64,000 nucleotides of DNA, taken from Kalaharituber pfeilii (taxonomy: Eukaryota; Ascomycota; Pezizomycetes; Pezizales; Pezizaceae). The stretch covers positions 62,001 to 126,000 of the forward strand of contig WHUZ01000059.1 in the NCBI GenBank assembly GCA_015179045.1. Direction: 5' to 3'. Below, in pieces: positions 1 to 10,620 of the stretch. A program made the position numbers and the translations under genes. Below the pieces are notes generated by a model that was given only the letters and a program-made list of their open reading frames with translations, made no database searches and was not told where the DNA came from. How positions within the stretch are numbered: the first letter of the stretch is position 1; each line of letters starts with the position of its first letter.

Positions 1-808
1 AAACTGCTGAAATCTGATCGGTGTGAGAACATGCTGACACTTTATATACTTTGTGAACAACTATCTATCGCTGCTAGTGGTCATTAGGATCATGTTCGAG
101 ACATGATCCAGATTGTTCTCGTGCCCAGCCATCCCCATAGAGTAACGAAGCAAGCTGTACGCGCAAGCAAGAAAGCGAATTAAAGCTTTGTTCGTCTGGC
201 ACCTCCCGCTCCATTTGCCTCCACCAATCGCATGAAAGTATCTACATAGTGGCGGACATGTTCAGCTCGCACAAACTGTTATTGTGTTACAAGCTTCCAC
301 ATACTCCAACATGCATGCACCTAGCTAACGACGAATTCACGATGCATACGCTTATCTTTTGTACATGTGACTGGGGCCGAAGTTTCTGATTGTCTCACTT
401 GACCCAACCCCGGTTATATTTTGAGCTTATCAAAGAGATGCCGGGTGGTTCATGTTCCTGAAATGCCAGAGCTAGCTACTTGGCGACTACTGTATTGTGT
501 CTTTGGCAAATGGTGTGGAGCACAGACAATAACAACAAGAGCTTGCCTTCTATTTCAAGTTAAACAAATATGATGCATTCGGGATATACCGAGTTTTCTG
601 ATGATTCCCCTGCATACAGTGGATTGATAAATGGGGAGGTAAGGGTGACTGGAGCTATTGTCCGCCTGGTAGACAATGGTCGAAAGTTGAAGCCAGTACT
701 AGTACTTAAGGGATGTATGTGATGTATGTGCTACGAAGTGGGCTAAGGGCACTGCAGCTCGCTTTCCAACCCAACATCGACTACTATAGGTACTAGCATT
801 TTAAGTAC
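1..808. other. Gene-less 5' flank
   Basis: I see no open reading frame of note, no tRNA-like fold and no recognisable repeat in this stretch. Base composition is mixed and it ends where the fold-back element begins. Confidence 0.5.
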
Positions 809-1425
809 AGAAAACCTTTTTTTTCCCCTGTTTTCATGACGCCACTGAGATTTTTCCCCTGTTCAAGTTTCGGATGATCAAATAATACTATTTTATTCAG
901 TCTATTCATGATATTACATATCTTCACACTTCAATGCAATAAGCATTGATTCTAGTGAAATATGCGACCATTGAACTTCAATGTAGTCGCATATTGAAAT
1001 TTAATACAATATATCTTGTCGCATATTTTATATCTAGTTGCATATTTTATGTATATTCTGGTCATATATTTTATATTCTAGTTGCATATTTCATTTCAAC
1101 TTCATAATATTACATAGAACTACAATATTAAATAAATTTCTTATTTCTTAATTGCATTATCAAAGTTCAATATAGCATATTTTATTGCGAACTTGAAAAA
1201 AAATGTGACTAGAAATTATATATTGAATATGCAACTATATTGAAGGTTCAATGGTTGCATATTTCACTATAAATGAGTAGAATTAATGATTTATTGCATT
1301 GGCGTACAATGCTATGTAATATTATGAATAGACTAAATAATATAGTATTAGTTGATCATCCGAAACTTGAACAGGGGAAAAATCTCAGTGGCGTCATGAA
1401 AACAGGGGAAAAAAAAAGGTTTTCT
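809..1425. mobile_element. Fold-back / long-TIR MITE
   Basis: Both ends carry near-identical inverted arms starting AGAAAACCTTTTTTTTCCCC and extending for about 110 bp (roughly 809-918 and 1316-1425). More distant inverted matches continue inward: the block with GAAATATGCGACCATTGAAC near 957 is mirrored near 1240. The centre is very AT-rich with repeated GCATATTTTAT units. There is no transposase, so it would be non-autonomous. No target duplication could be read with confidence, so the superfamily is unassigned. Confidence 0.75.
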
Positions 1426-2006
1426 CTTAGAAGAAGCTCACTATGGGCTACAAGTTCACAGAACAAGGATGGTAGGCCTGTACTCCGTACGGAGTACTAG
1501 TATGTATTCCATTATAAGGTGGCACGGCATCTTCCTGCGTGGCAACGGGTATACCTTCTCATACATTATACTTATTCTCGATTACAGGTGTGCTCTCTAG
1601 GCATTAGCGGTATTCAGATTGGAAAAATCCGCTGGATTTTCCGATTTCAAAATCTTATGAAGTCCGGAAAATCTAGCCATCGCGATACAAAATTGTCAAA
1701 TAAACTGGATTATTTTCGCATTTTTCCGTTGAAATAAATCCAGTCGGATTTTTTTGGACAACCGTATATGAAGTTGCATATACGATGCATATTGCTGGCT
1801 TACACGTGACCGCGATGCAGTATTCCGGCTTGGCACACAAATCTGGGTGGATTATGACCAAAAACTGGTTTCGAACTTCAGCAAAATATCAGATTTTCAT
1901 AAGACGGTACTCAGACCTCAGACCGGATAAACTGGTTTGTCTGCTGGATTTCATTTCATATGGAGACAGTCTAATTTGAATAATGCTATTGGAAGCAGAG
2001 CTAACC
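1426..2006. other. AT-rich gene-less stretch, possibly MITE-like
   Basis: Short open frames only. Words such as AATCCGCTGGATTTT and AATCCAGTCGGATTTTTTT recur in both orientations between about 1620 and 1770, suggesting a decayed inverted-repeat element, but I cannot define ends. Confidence 0.3.
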
Positions 2007-2020
2007 ATGTTCATATCCAT

Positions 2021-2068
2021 ACCCTGCCATGGCGAACAGCTGCAAGCGGGGTTACGTGATATTAGAAA
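2021..2068 (+). mobile_element. Tail-A LINE stub (48 bp)
   Basis: A complete tail-A head followed by a short degenerate A-run. It is flanked by ATGTTCATATCCAT (2007-2020) and ATGTTCATATTCAT (2069-2082), a 14-bp target duplication with one mismatch. Confidence 0.88.
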
Positions 2069-2082
2069 ATGTTCATATTCAT

Positions 2083-2919
2083 TGCACAAGTGGTTCGAGA
2101 CTGCTGCACAAACACTTGAAAAACGAACATGATAGCGATAGTTGTTAAAAGCCTTCAACACTTGTACTAGGGAAAGACATGCAAATTTTCTACTGTACAA
2201 GTTAATTTTCATGTCAAATCTACACTATAACCGCAGCAAAATCGAAAACAATCAAAATTCGATGGATTATAGTTGATCATTGGAAGAATAGAGGAAAGGA
2301 TCGATCATTGCGTAGGGCCCGGGATGTGAACAGCTGGTTATTATGCGCTCAACAACATCCTTGCCAAATTGCTGATACCATTCTCGAGACTGCCGATACC
2401 TGCTGGGCCCTTTTGTACAAAGGGCCCAGCGAGTATAAGTTACAAAGTTGCAGAAGTGAGGTGTAGTAGTCAGCAGAGCCTACAGATGGGAACAAGTGTA
2501 AGGCTGCTACAGTAGGCCGGTATGGGGTCTGCGAATATATAGGGCATAAGTTTAAGCTCCTTGCTGTCTTATGCATCGGTACGTAGCTCTGCATGTACCT
2601 GGGTGAGAGGATAAGTGCAGCGAAGTCACTGAGCTGAGCGACTGGGGTTAACTTGCGGGGTACCCAGTAAGACGTAGCGCAGGGCTACATCGATATCTCA
2701 AGTCCGTTATATCCGCGAGAGGCTGCGATTATGGGTGTTTTATCCAGTCAGAACACATATTTGAACTTGAAATCGATATCACCAGGGGTTTTCTATCATA
2801 TAAATTAGGCGTGACAGCTCAAGAAATCTTAGTGCGGACATCAGACTGTTTCCACGTACTCCTTACACCCAAACAATCCCACCAACAACTTGACGACACC
2901 TGCAAGCCACACAGGGATC
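2083..2919. other. Upstream region of the HET-like gene
   Basis: No coding frame is convincing. It holds the palindrome at 2402-2430 and a TATA-like ATATAAATTA near 2799-2808, about 115 bp before the proposed ATG, with a pyrimidine- and CA-rich leader after it. Confidence 0.4.
2402..2430. repeat. Perfect 12-bp-arm palindrome
   Basis: GCTGGGCCCTTT and its reverse complement AAAGGGCCCAGC are separated by a 5-base loop. It lies about 490 bp upstream of the HET-like start codon. It could be a hairpin or a protein-binding dyad. Nothing nearby shows which. Confidence 0.6.
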
Positions 2920-5396
2920 ATGAAGTACTACGAAGCACCCTGGGATGACCTCCCCAAGCACCGCCCCATTCTGGAATCGGCTCTAGGCGGCCGCCAAATC
3001 ATTTACAAACACCTCGACGTCGATGACCATGCCCTGGAGGAAAGCCCGACAGTCAAGAAGTGGATGGAACGCTATTACCAAAGCACTGCATTCGCGGTTT
3101 CGTCTTTTCGGCCACTGACCTCAAAACAAGCATCTCAGCCGTGCAATCTGATAACGCAGGATGAGCTCAAACATGTGCTGCCATTGAAAGGAGACTTCGA
3201 AAAGGTACATATGGGGAAGGAAAAGCTTCCTCTACTTGAGTATGTGCACCAGGAGAAAGTGTGGGACCTCGGCACCTTAATGGCACATATTGCTACCGTG
3301 GAGTGGATGGAAGGTAGAGTGGTGACAGCCATTGCCGACGATAGAAAGCACTTATGCCCAATCCAGCCGCGGCCCAAAGGGACGCTTGGCTCTGGTGTCA
3401 TTGAACAACCTTACTATATACTTCCACGCCGGCTTTGGGATCTTGTCAGCAACAGAGTTGTGGACGTGGATCAATTTGCAAAAGTTGATGGGGAAACTGC
3501 CATACCACGGGCACCGGCACAGGGGTATTGGGCCATTACGCACAGCTGGACAGCCGACATGCAACTGTGCATGACCCCAATCAATGGCTACCGATGGCCG
3601 GTCCCTGTCCCAGCAGGAGTGAGCCTCGAGGCCATTCGCTGGGAAGCACTCAGCCATGGTGCGCAGTACTGCTGGCTGGACGTCCTTTGTTTGCGGCAAC
3701 GGATGATACAGAGGGTGCCAGGCACCACTGCGGGTATCGACGATGAGACGGAAAGCGCTGAGCGAGAGCAGCGTCTTGAAGAGTGGTCAGTGGATATCCC
3801 TACGATTGGCAACATTTACCGGCAAGCAACAAACGTGATCCGATACTTCAATGGGCTCGGCCGTGAGCTACAGCTCTCCGGCTGGGACGATCCCCGGCAC
3901 TGGATCAACCGTGCGTGGACATTGCAGGAGACCCGCGCGCAGCACGCAATGGTCAACGGGGGATCCCGGACGGCATGCACACACCCCTTCAACAGATGGT
4001 TCAGGTAGCGGGCACCTCACGCACCATCCGCGAGGTCCTGGCGCCGCTTACATGGCTAGTCGAGGATGCGGAACGAGAGTACGAACCCGACGTAACCCCC
4101 TCGCCCTTCGATATGTTGACGCAGGTTCCATCCTTTATGCAAGCGGCAATTACAGAAATGGCTTTACAGTTAGGCATAACATTCGGGACGATCCCCTTGC
4201 TAGGATTCGTGTTGGCGAAAATTCTGCTCTCTGCACCCGAAGTGGGATTGCATTTCCTGGATCACGTGGCTGGTAATTCTATCCACCCTGCGGTCATACG
4301 TCGCGCCCGCCGCCCATTACAGACGGTCTTCAAGTGGGCTGCCTGGCTCACTGGCCAAAGCCGCACAGTCAAGTTCCTCGTGTGGGCCTACGTGCAATGG
4401 CACTTGTTTAAAGGGTCACTATGGCCAGTAACAGATCTCTTGCAAAAGAGCGTTGAAATTGTGTACCGCCACCTGAGGGTTAATCGTAGTGTAACGGCAC
4501 GTGCAGCAGAGAAAGTTAACAGGAGGGACAGGCCTGCCCGCTACTGTAGCATCCTCAAGCTAGCTTGTGAGATCGCCCGCCGCCACGCGAGCAACGATCT
4601 AGATAGGATCGCGGGCCTGAACTATCTGATAAAGTGTAACACGCTACCAACATACTCTGAAACAGAGGACTGCGAAGTCGCGTGGCTCCGATGCGTTGCC
4701 CACCTGCCGTACGCAGCACAACTCGAGCTGTTGTTCAACTTCCCTGACGCGCGGGTGCACGACACCGAAAACCATCAGGGCCCGGATCTCCACTGGATCC
4801 CCGCTTGGAGCCAGGTTACCAGGCTGAGGCTGCAGCCAGGCCTGGAACTGCAGCGGCCTGCATGGCCTCCTAGCTGGTTGGAACGGTCCCCAGACACCGA
4901 CTACGTGACAGCATATAACGGAGCCAAGAAAACATACGACCCTACCACACATGCCCTCTTACTTTCTTGTAGCGCCCGAGTGTTCGTGGCGAGAAGCATC
5001 AGCTGCCGCACTAGCACGAACCAATATGCTGTAACTGTGGCAGTTGATGTTACAAATCAAGGTACATCGATACCTTGCATCATAGCTCACTTCTTCTGCC
5101 CCCATGGGGGCAGCCTGCAAGGCATTGATGAGCGCGCTGCCTATTTGCTCATCACGCATGCCCGGGACGACGAGGGTGGCCCGATCTCATGGGTCGTTGC
5201 AGATGTCCTTCACCCTCCGTTCGCAAAGGAAGCACTGCTGAAAGTGGCTGAAGGGAAGGAATCCGGTTTTGCCAAGATATTCTTTCTACTTCTTATATGG
5301 CGTCTAGTTCCTGGCTTCATAAGCTCAGAAGTGTTTAAATCTGACCCAGCCGTACGTCCAGACTGGGGGCAATCATTACCGACAAGTTCGGAATGA
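2920..5396 (+). CDS. HET-domain-like protein with apparent frameshift
   Basis: Two overlapping frames make one protein of about 825 residues. The first, from the ATG at 2920 (upstream in-frame starts are only TTG), carries HET-like motifs in order: YWAITHSW, then YCWLDVLCLRQ, then IGNIYRQATNVIRYF, then HWINRAWTLQET. These match the family pattern SYxWG, WIDxLCINQ, IYRxA and RxWTLQE. The second frame (to TGA-free end at 5396) supplies the C-terminal half, with hydrophobic stretches around 4100-4260 and 4370-4430 that could be membrane segments. The frames meet in the five-G run at 3958-3962; one extra G would join them. HET proteins mediate non-self recognition and cell death on heterokaryon fusion. 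The break may be a real inactivating mutation or a base-calling error. No intron explains it. Confidence 0.62.
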
Positions 5397-6022
5397 GCAA
5401 GAAGGAGGCTATTAGAACGCTAGTGGTGAGGAAGCTGGGTGTATTGGTTACAGATGACCTGAGACCATTCACGGCAAGAAAGGAAGTGCCGCATTCATTT
5501 CCCAACGTTCCTGTTATATTCACTTGAACCAGTCCCTGCGGCGTACAGGACTTACTTGCTTTTTCGTCTTTTTTAGTATAGAGAGACGCGTTCTATAGGT
5601 TTGATTGAAGCTTAGAAAATATATCCGCTATATACAGTACATCCGATATGCTCTCCTTGGTAGGCTTTTCTACATAACCGTGTCGAAAATGCAACCAGAC
5701 TATTATTTGCCAAGTTTTCTTTGTTGCGAGAAATAAAAGTCTGTATAGCATGTCAGATATATCCGTGCATTTTCCAAGGCGTACTAGGCATTCTCTCTTG
5801 ACGCTTATATACTTACTGAAATTGATTCAATTTGACATCTGGGGGAACGGGGGTTTTGACATGCCAAGAATCCCTACCAAAAACCCTGAACGTTGACGCC
5901 ATTGGCTGCCCGCAAACAGTTTTCTGAAACCTCGGCACCCCGACGATTGCAAGTTCTATCAAATTCACACTCTCAGCAGCTGAAGAAGTAACCACTCCGT
6001 AGTGGCGCTTCAGCAATACTTT
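5397..6022. other. Intergenic region, HET-like gene to frataxin
   Basis: No further gene seen. The first part is presumably the 3' UTR of the HET-like gene and the last part the frataxin promoter; no clear TATA element was recognised before the frataxin start. Confidence 0.4.
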
Positions 6023-6703
6023 ATGATCTCCAATTGGGGGATGGCGGCGCCCACTCGATCCGCTTCGACATTTTTGTTGCGGGGTATGCGACATGCAACC
6101 GCTAGGGCCAGTCGGCGAATCACCATTCCTGCAATTGCATGCGCACCGTTGATGGTCTCATCAGCAGCATCTATACGACGCACAACTCCATCGATACAAC
6201 TAATATCCCACCACACCCCTTCCCGCCATTATGCCTCTACAGACAACGCTTCCCCCGCCGAATCTGAACTCGCAGAACTGACCCCTACACCCCTCGAACT
6301 CAACCAATTCCACGCCCTAGCTAACTACACCCTTGACCACATTCTCTTTTCCCTTGAAGTTCTCTGCGACTTGAGCCCTGACATGCCTCCTACCAATGTG
6401 GCACTCAACGATGTCGAGTTCTCTGCGGACGTGCTGACCGTCACGACGGATAAAGGGATCTGGTTGCTCAATAAGCAGCCACCGAATCGCCAGCTATGGC
6501 TAAGTTCGCCGATCAGTGGCCCGAGAAGGTTTGATTGGATTGCGGCAGCGGAGGGGGGACAGAAAGATGAGGAGGGAGGAGAAGGCTTGCCAAGGGGTAG
6601 ATGGGTGTGCTTAAGGAAGGGGGATGGATATGGGACAAGTTTGGGGGACTATTTGAAGAGGGAGATTGGGGAGGGGGTGGAGGTGGGAGGCGAGGAGCAG
6701 TAA
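6023..6703 (+). CDS. YFH1: Frataxin, mitochondrial
   Basis: Single-exon gene of about 226 residues. Frataxin is the mitochondrial matrix iron-binding and allosteric factor for Fe-S cluster assembly on the NFS1-ISCU complex. The N-terminal ~75 residues are rich in R, S, T and A with few acids, as expected for a matrix-targeting sequence. The conserved fold follows: an acidic first helix (NYTLDHILFSLEVLCDLS), then VEFSADVLTVTTDKG, then the family signature LNKQPPNRQLWLSSPISGP and RRFDW. The N-Q-WLSSPxSGP-R-FDW pattern is diagnostic. The C-terminus has a Gly/Glu-rich stretch between the last strand and a final KGDGYGTSLGDYLKREI helix. ATG 6023 and in-frame ATG 6041 are both plausible starts; the upstream GTG at 6002 is not needed. 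Confidence 0.95.
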   Translation: MISNWGMAAPTRSASTFLLRGMRHATARASRRITIPAIACAPLMVSSAASIRRTTPSIQLISHHTPSRHYASTDNASPAESELAELTPTPLELNQFHALANYTLDHILFSLEVLCDLSPDMPPTNVALNDVEFSADVLTVTTDKGIWLLNKQPPNRQLWLSSPISGPRRFDWIAAAEGGQKDEEGGEGLPRGRWVCLRKGDGYGTSLGDYLKREIGEGVEVGGEEQ

Positions 6704-7780
6704 TTGAAGAACGATGAGGAGGTGAAGGTGACGGTGAAGGTTTGGACTGGAGTGGGCGTTCGCTCGGATGCTCCTGGCTTTCCTCCTCCCACCGCAAGAT
6801 ATCACAAGTGAAGCATATATTCAACACCACAAAAGCTTTTTTAATAACAAAGATTGTTCAGGAGGAAACAAACACTGTTCAATTGCCTGGCAAGGGATGG
6901 CAGTACCGGTGATAGATACCACATTCTTGATCTTTAATGTGAGAATCCGCAGTAAGGGCTAAAGTAGGAGGAATATGAATTTGGGGGAGGGCGAGGTTGG
7001 TAAGAGAGAGAGTTGTAAATGTGCATATTATCGCAGCATATTTCTGTCTGGAAATGCATTGCCCATCAGCGCTTTTTAGACAAAGAGGAAGGGAGAATTA
7101 AAAGTGGGAGTGCAATACGATGGTATTCACACGAACAGAATGGGGTCCGGAGTGTTGTCTGGGAGGCCATTTACTAACGGGCGTCAAGTTACCCTGAGTC
7201 TATGTATACTGAGTAGTAGTATGCATGCAACGCTGTAAAAGAGCTCCTATACATATATATATTGGCCTCCTATACATATATTGGCCGATAGCTTTTGTAT
7301 TTTCCCCAGCCAATAGAAAAATGGAGCCCCGGAAAACTCGCGGTGCACCGCGCGCCGTTTCTAGATTGGAGACTGGTTTATCCCGGCACTGACAAGCATA
7401 AATGTATGCTGGTATTCCGTCAAGGCGCAGGCACAGTTCGGTACTTCCTTCCACTTCTACTTGCTACTTCCCCTGTTCACCGACACGCGAGTCCCGCTCT
7501 GCAGCTCAGAACCGCCGCATCCGACACCTAAGCACATAGCTCAGACCGCCAAGCACAGCGATCGATACCCCGCATCGCGTCGTGGTCGTGGGAGGCGTCA
7601 AGCGTTGACAGCTCGGGGGCTTGGAAACCGATAGAACGTTGCGAGCTATGAGGACATCCGGGGCTATTTACTACTTGCAAATTAGGCTCCCTCCTCCTCC
7701 GGACTGGAGTTCAGGGGACAGCAGAGCATACTCTTCGACGAACAGAGGATTTTGCATAGTTCATGAATAGGATACACAAC
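6704..7780. other. Intergenic region, frataxin to AKR
   Basis: No convincing gene. Repeated ATACATATAT words lie near 7245-7280. The region close to 7780 is likely the AKR promoter and leader. A purine-rich strand covers 6540-6760 across the end of frataxin. Confidence 0.4.
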
Positions 7781-8910
7781 ATGGCGAAGCTCACCATCGA
7801 CAGCAAAGTGAAGCTTGCCTCCGGCTACGAGATGCCCCGGCTGGGGTTTGGGGTATGTACTGAGTCCGCATCGCCCCCAGTCAGACGAACGAATTTGATT
7901 TAATTCCACTCTCCGCAGGTCTACAAAACCCCCGCCGACATCTGCCCCGCAGTCGTCACCACTGCTCTCTCGGTTGGCTACCGCCACATCGACTCGGCGA
8001 CTGCATACCGCAACGAAGGCGCCTGCGCCTTCGCAATGCAAGCCGCAGCTACAAAAGGAGTGCCCGACCCTTCAGACCCCACAGGCGCTAAGCGCATTGT
8101 GATTCCCCGGTCTGAAATCTTCTTTACATCAAAGCTCCCGCCAAAATTCCGTGGATACGAGAAGACAAGGGACAGTATTCAGAAAACGCTGGAGCGGAAT
8201 CCGGGGTTGGAGGGGTACATGGATTTGTATCTTATTCATGCGCCGTATGGTGGGAAGGAGAATAGGTTAGGGCAGTGGAGGGCCATGAGGGATGCATGGA
8301 AGGAAGGGAAGATTAGGAGTTTGGGGGTTAGCAATTACTCGTTCGTCGTCATGGGGACCTGAAGAGATTCGATTGAGGGTAATGGCTAACGGTGATAAAG
8401 GATTGCGCATATGGAGGAACTCCGGGAGTGGATTGAAGCAGAGGAGAAAGCTCATGGTCCCGGTGCTGGAGGTGTCATTAGCGTTGGCCAATGGGAGGTA
8501 CTTTTTTCAGTCCATCTCCGTGAAGAGTCCTAATCCGCGCGCAGATCCACCCCTGGCTTCCCCGCCATGACATCGTCACCTACTGCCGCCAACACAACAT
8601 CATCCCCCAGGCTTATAGTCCCCTTCTCCGCGGCGCTCGCTTCGCCACCCCTCCCTCCACCGAACCTCCCAAGGGCTCCGAATACCTGTATGAGCTCGCA
8701 AAGAAGTACTCCGCGACTCCAGCGCAAGTCTTGATCCGGTGGAGCTTGCAGATGGATCTGGTGCCACTGCCGAAGAGTGTCACTGACGCGAGGATCAAGG
8801 AGAATGCGGACGTGTATGGGTTTGAGTTGACGGAGGAGGAGGTTAAGAAATTGGATACTGGAGGGTATGAACCGGTGGGTTGGGATCCGGTGAAGGATTG
8901 TCACGATTAA
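7781..8910 (+). CDS. Aldo-keto reductase, four exons
   Basis: NAD(P)H-dependent aldo-keto reductase, about 299 residues, presumably cytosolic. Exons 7781-7852, 7919-8340, 8401-8497 and 8545-8910 are separated by introns of 66, 60 and 47 bp, all GT-AG, and give one continuous frame. The catalytic tetrad is visible: Asp and Tyr in GYRHIDSATAYRNE, Lys in EIFFTSKLPP and His in DLYLIHAPYGG. Later family motifs follow: KIRSLGVSNYSIAHMEEL spanning the second splice, QWEIHPWLPRHDIVTYC spanning the third, then QAYSPLLRG and VPLPKSV. The 3' cofactor region KSVTDARIKENADVYGFEL is intact. A short insertion (PDPSDPTGAKR) precedes the Lys strand. Substrate cannot be told from sequence; fungal relatives include xylose/glycerol-type and secondary-metabolite reductases. 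Confidence 0.93.
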
Positions 8911-10224
8911 GGTCGGGAATAAAGGAAATGGGAATGGGAGAGTTGATGGAACAGTCTGAGTTTCATGTATCAGGAAGAAATGGAACAGCAGGGAAATAAA
9001 ATCAACGAGATTCAGAGCGTAGGCGGGGGATATTTGCGGCAATGGAAGACTAATGCATGGGTTATCGGAGGAACTGATATCCCGAATGCTAAAGAATGAC
9101 TATCAATCAAATCGATTTTAAACACCGGCCAGTAGTCAGCGTTACATACAAAGTTCATAGGACTGATTACATAATTCACCGTGAGAGATATTGTCCAGAA
9201 GGTCGAAAGTTATGCTGAAGACCAGCGGTGGGGTAGAGGTGGAAACGGCACTTCCACTGATGTAGAAAGCCAAGGCCGCCTCCTTGCTGTCCCCTCTACA
9301 AGACTACTTTTCTCCTTATCTGCAGTGTTCTTTTTACAACCTGAACTCCATGTCACTGCAGCACATCGCAATTTAGGTTTGCCCCCGAGACTTCAAAAGG
9401 ACCTTGAGATGCTCCTCCTACGGGGAATTATGCAACCTGACTGTAGATGCTTAGTACTACCCTCTGGCCCACAGTCATCAGGCTGCCCGTACACCAAGCA
9501 GTTGAACAGCTCGTTGAGTAGCCCTTGGGTCAGACTATCGCTCGTACACTAGCCAGTGGAAGAGCGAGTTGGGTTATTCATGAGGCGGGCCTGGGGACGT
9601 GGTATAGCCTCTGTAGCAGCCCGTTGTACATATTTTGGGATGAGCCTGCGGACCAGCCCGTTGACCAGCCCGTTGAACGTCCCATGGAGCAATCCGTTGG
9701 GCCGTGAAATATCCCATTGGACAGCAGGTCAAACAGCAGGCGGGTCAGCGTCTGGATCAGCACGTTCAGCAGCCCGTGGGCCAAACCTGTGATCCTCCTG
9801 TGGATTTGCATAGCGAGGATTGAGTGAAACGGTTTGACTGACCTGTCAGGCAGTTTATAATGTAGGTTGTGGGAAGCCTAAGTAAGCAACGGTCGAACAG
9901 ATTGTGGGAGATGACGAATTTTGCTCCATGGGACAAGGCAAGTGAAGGTGTGCAATCTGCCAGGATACATAGCCTATGGGTTTATGCTCAGCGGCCGCGA
10001 TACCTGTACAGTACCTTGACAAACTGAGAGATTCGGATTGAACAGTCAATACGAGTCTAGGCTGGATGTTTTCCCTCTTTTGGTTAGACTTCATACCTCG
10101 ACTTGATATGCTGCATGGTGAGCAGTTCTCCTCTTTACATGGTTTGAATGTTGGCCAGGCCTAGTCTCGTCCACAACGGGATCAGCATCAAAAAACAAGT
10201 CTGCAAGGCAACACGAGTACCCTG
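8911..10224. other. Gene-less stretch with GACCAGCCCGTT repeats
   Basis: No credible coding frame. Between about 9650 and 9790 units related to GACCAGCCCGTTGA recur two to several times in imperfect tandem, and three reading frames stay open there only because of that repeat. I see nothing else to name. Confidence 0.4.
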
Positions 10225-10380
10225 TCCCAACAGCCATCCTCGTCATAGCCTTTGGGGCGGTATGCGAGCAAGAATATTGCAAAAACAACAAAAAGGACAC
10301 GTAACCCCTACTCGCCATGGCAGGGCCCATGGACCGCAGTCCTTATGGCCGGGAGGCAGGCACCTACAAAAAAGAAAAAA
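10225..10380. mobile_element. Old tail-B and tail-A remnants, side by side
   Basis: CGTCATAGCCTTTGGGGCGG followed by a broken A-run is a diverged tail B on the + strand (10226-10290). It runs straight into a tail A on the minus strand: CACGTAACCCCTACTCGCCA, GGCAGGGCCC and then the longer A-family 3' UTR words CCATAAGGAC and CCGGGAGGCAGGC in reverse. No clear duplications remain, so these are probably old copies. Confidence 0.6.
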
Positions 10381-10410
10381 ACCGCACCTAGCAATGTATG
10401 TTTCCTTTCG

Positions 10411-10620
10411 GACAACAACCACCTAGACAGAACGAGCGATTGGAGGCGACTTCGCAACCACAACGTTCCCCCAGCGAAACCTACATAGATTGAAAGCTCT
10501 CAGCGCGTTGAGTCTTTTGATCTAACCTTTTATTATGGAATACCTAGTCCCTAAAGTTTCTCCGTCAGCGTGAAATATCGAGGAGTTCTCAGCAACTATC
10601 TCCGTTGCCAACACATCAAC
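10411..10620 (+). mobile_element. LINE 5'-UTR fragment
   Basis: From ACAACCACC through CGCAACCACAACG, GCGAAACCTACATAGAT, GAAAGCTCTCAGCGCG and TGAGTCTTTTGATC this matches the first ~200 bp of the ORF1-only LINE at 35429 and the minus-strand LINE ending at 52836. It marks a LINE 5' end. The similarity fades near 10620. Confidence 0.7.
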
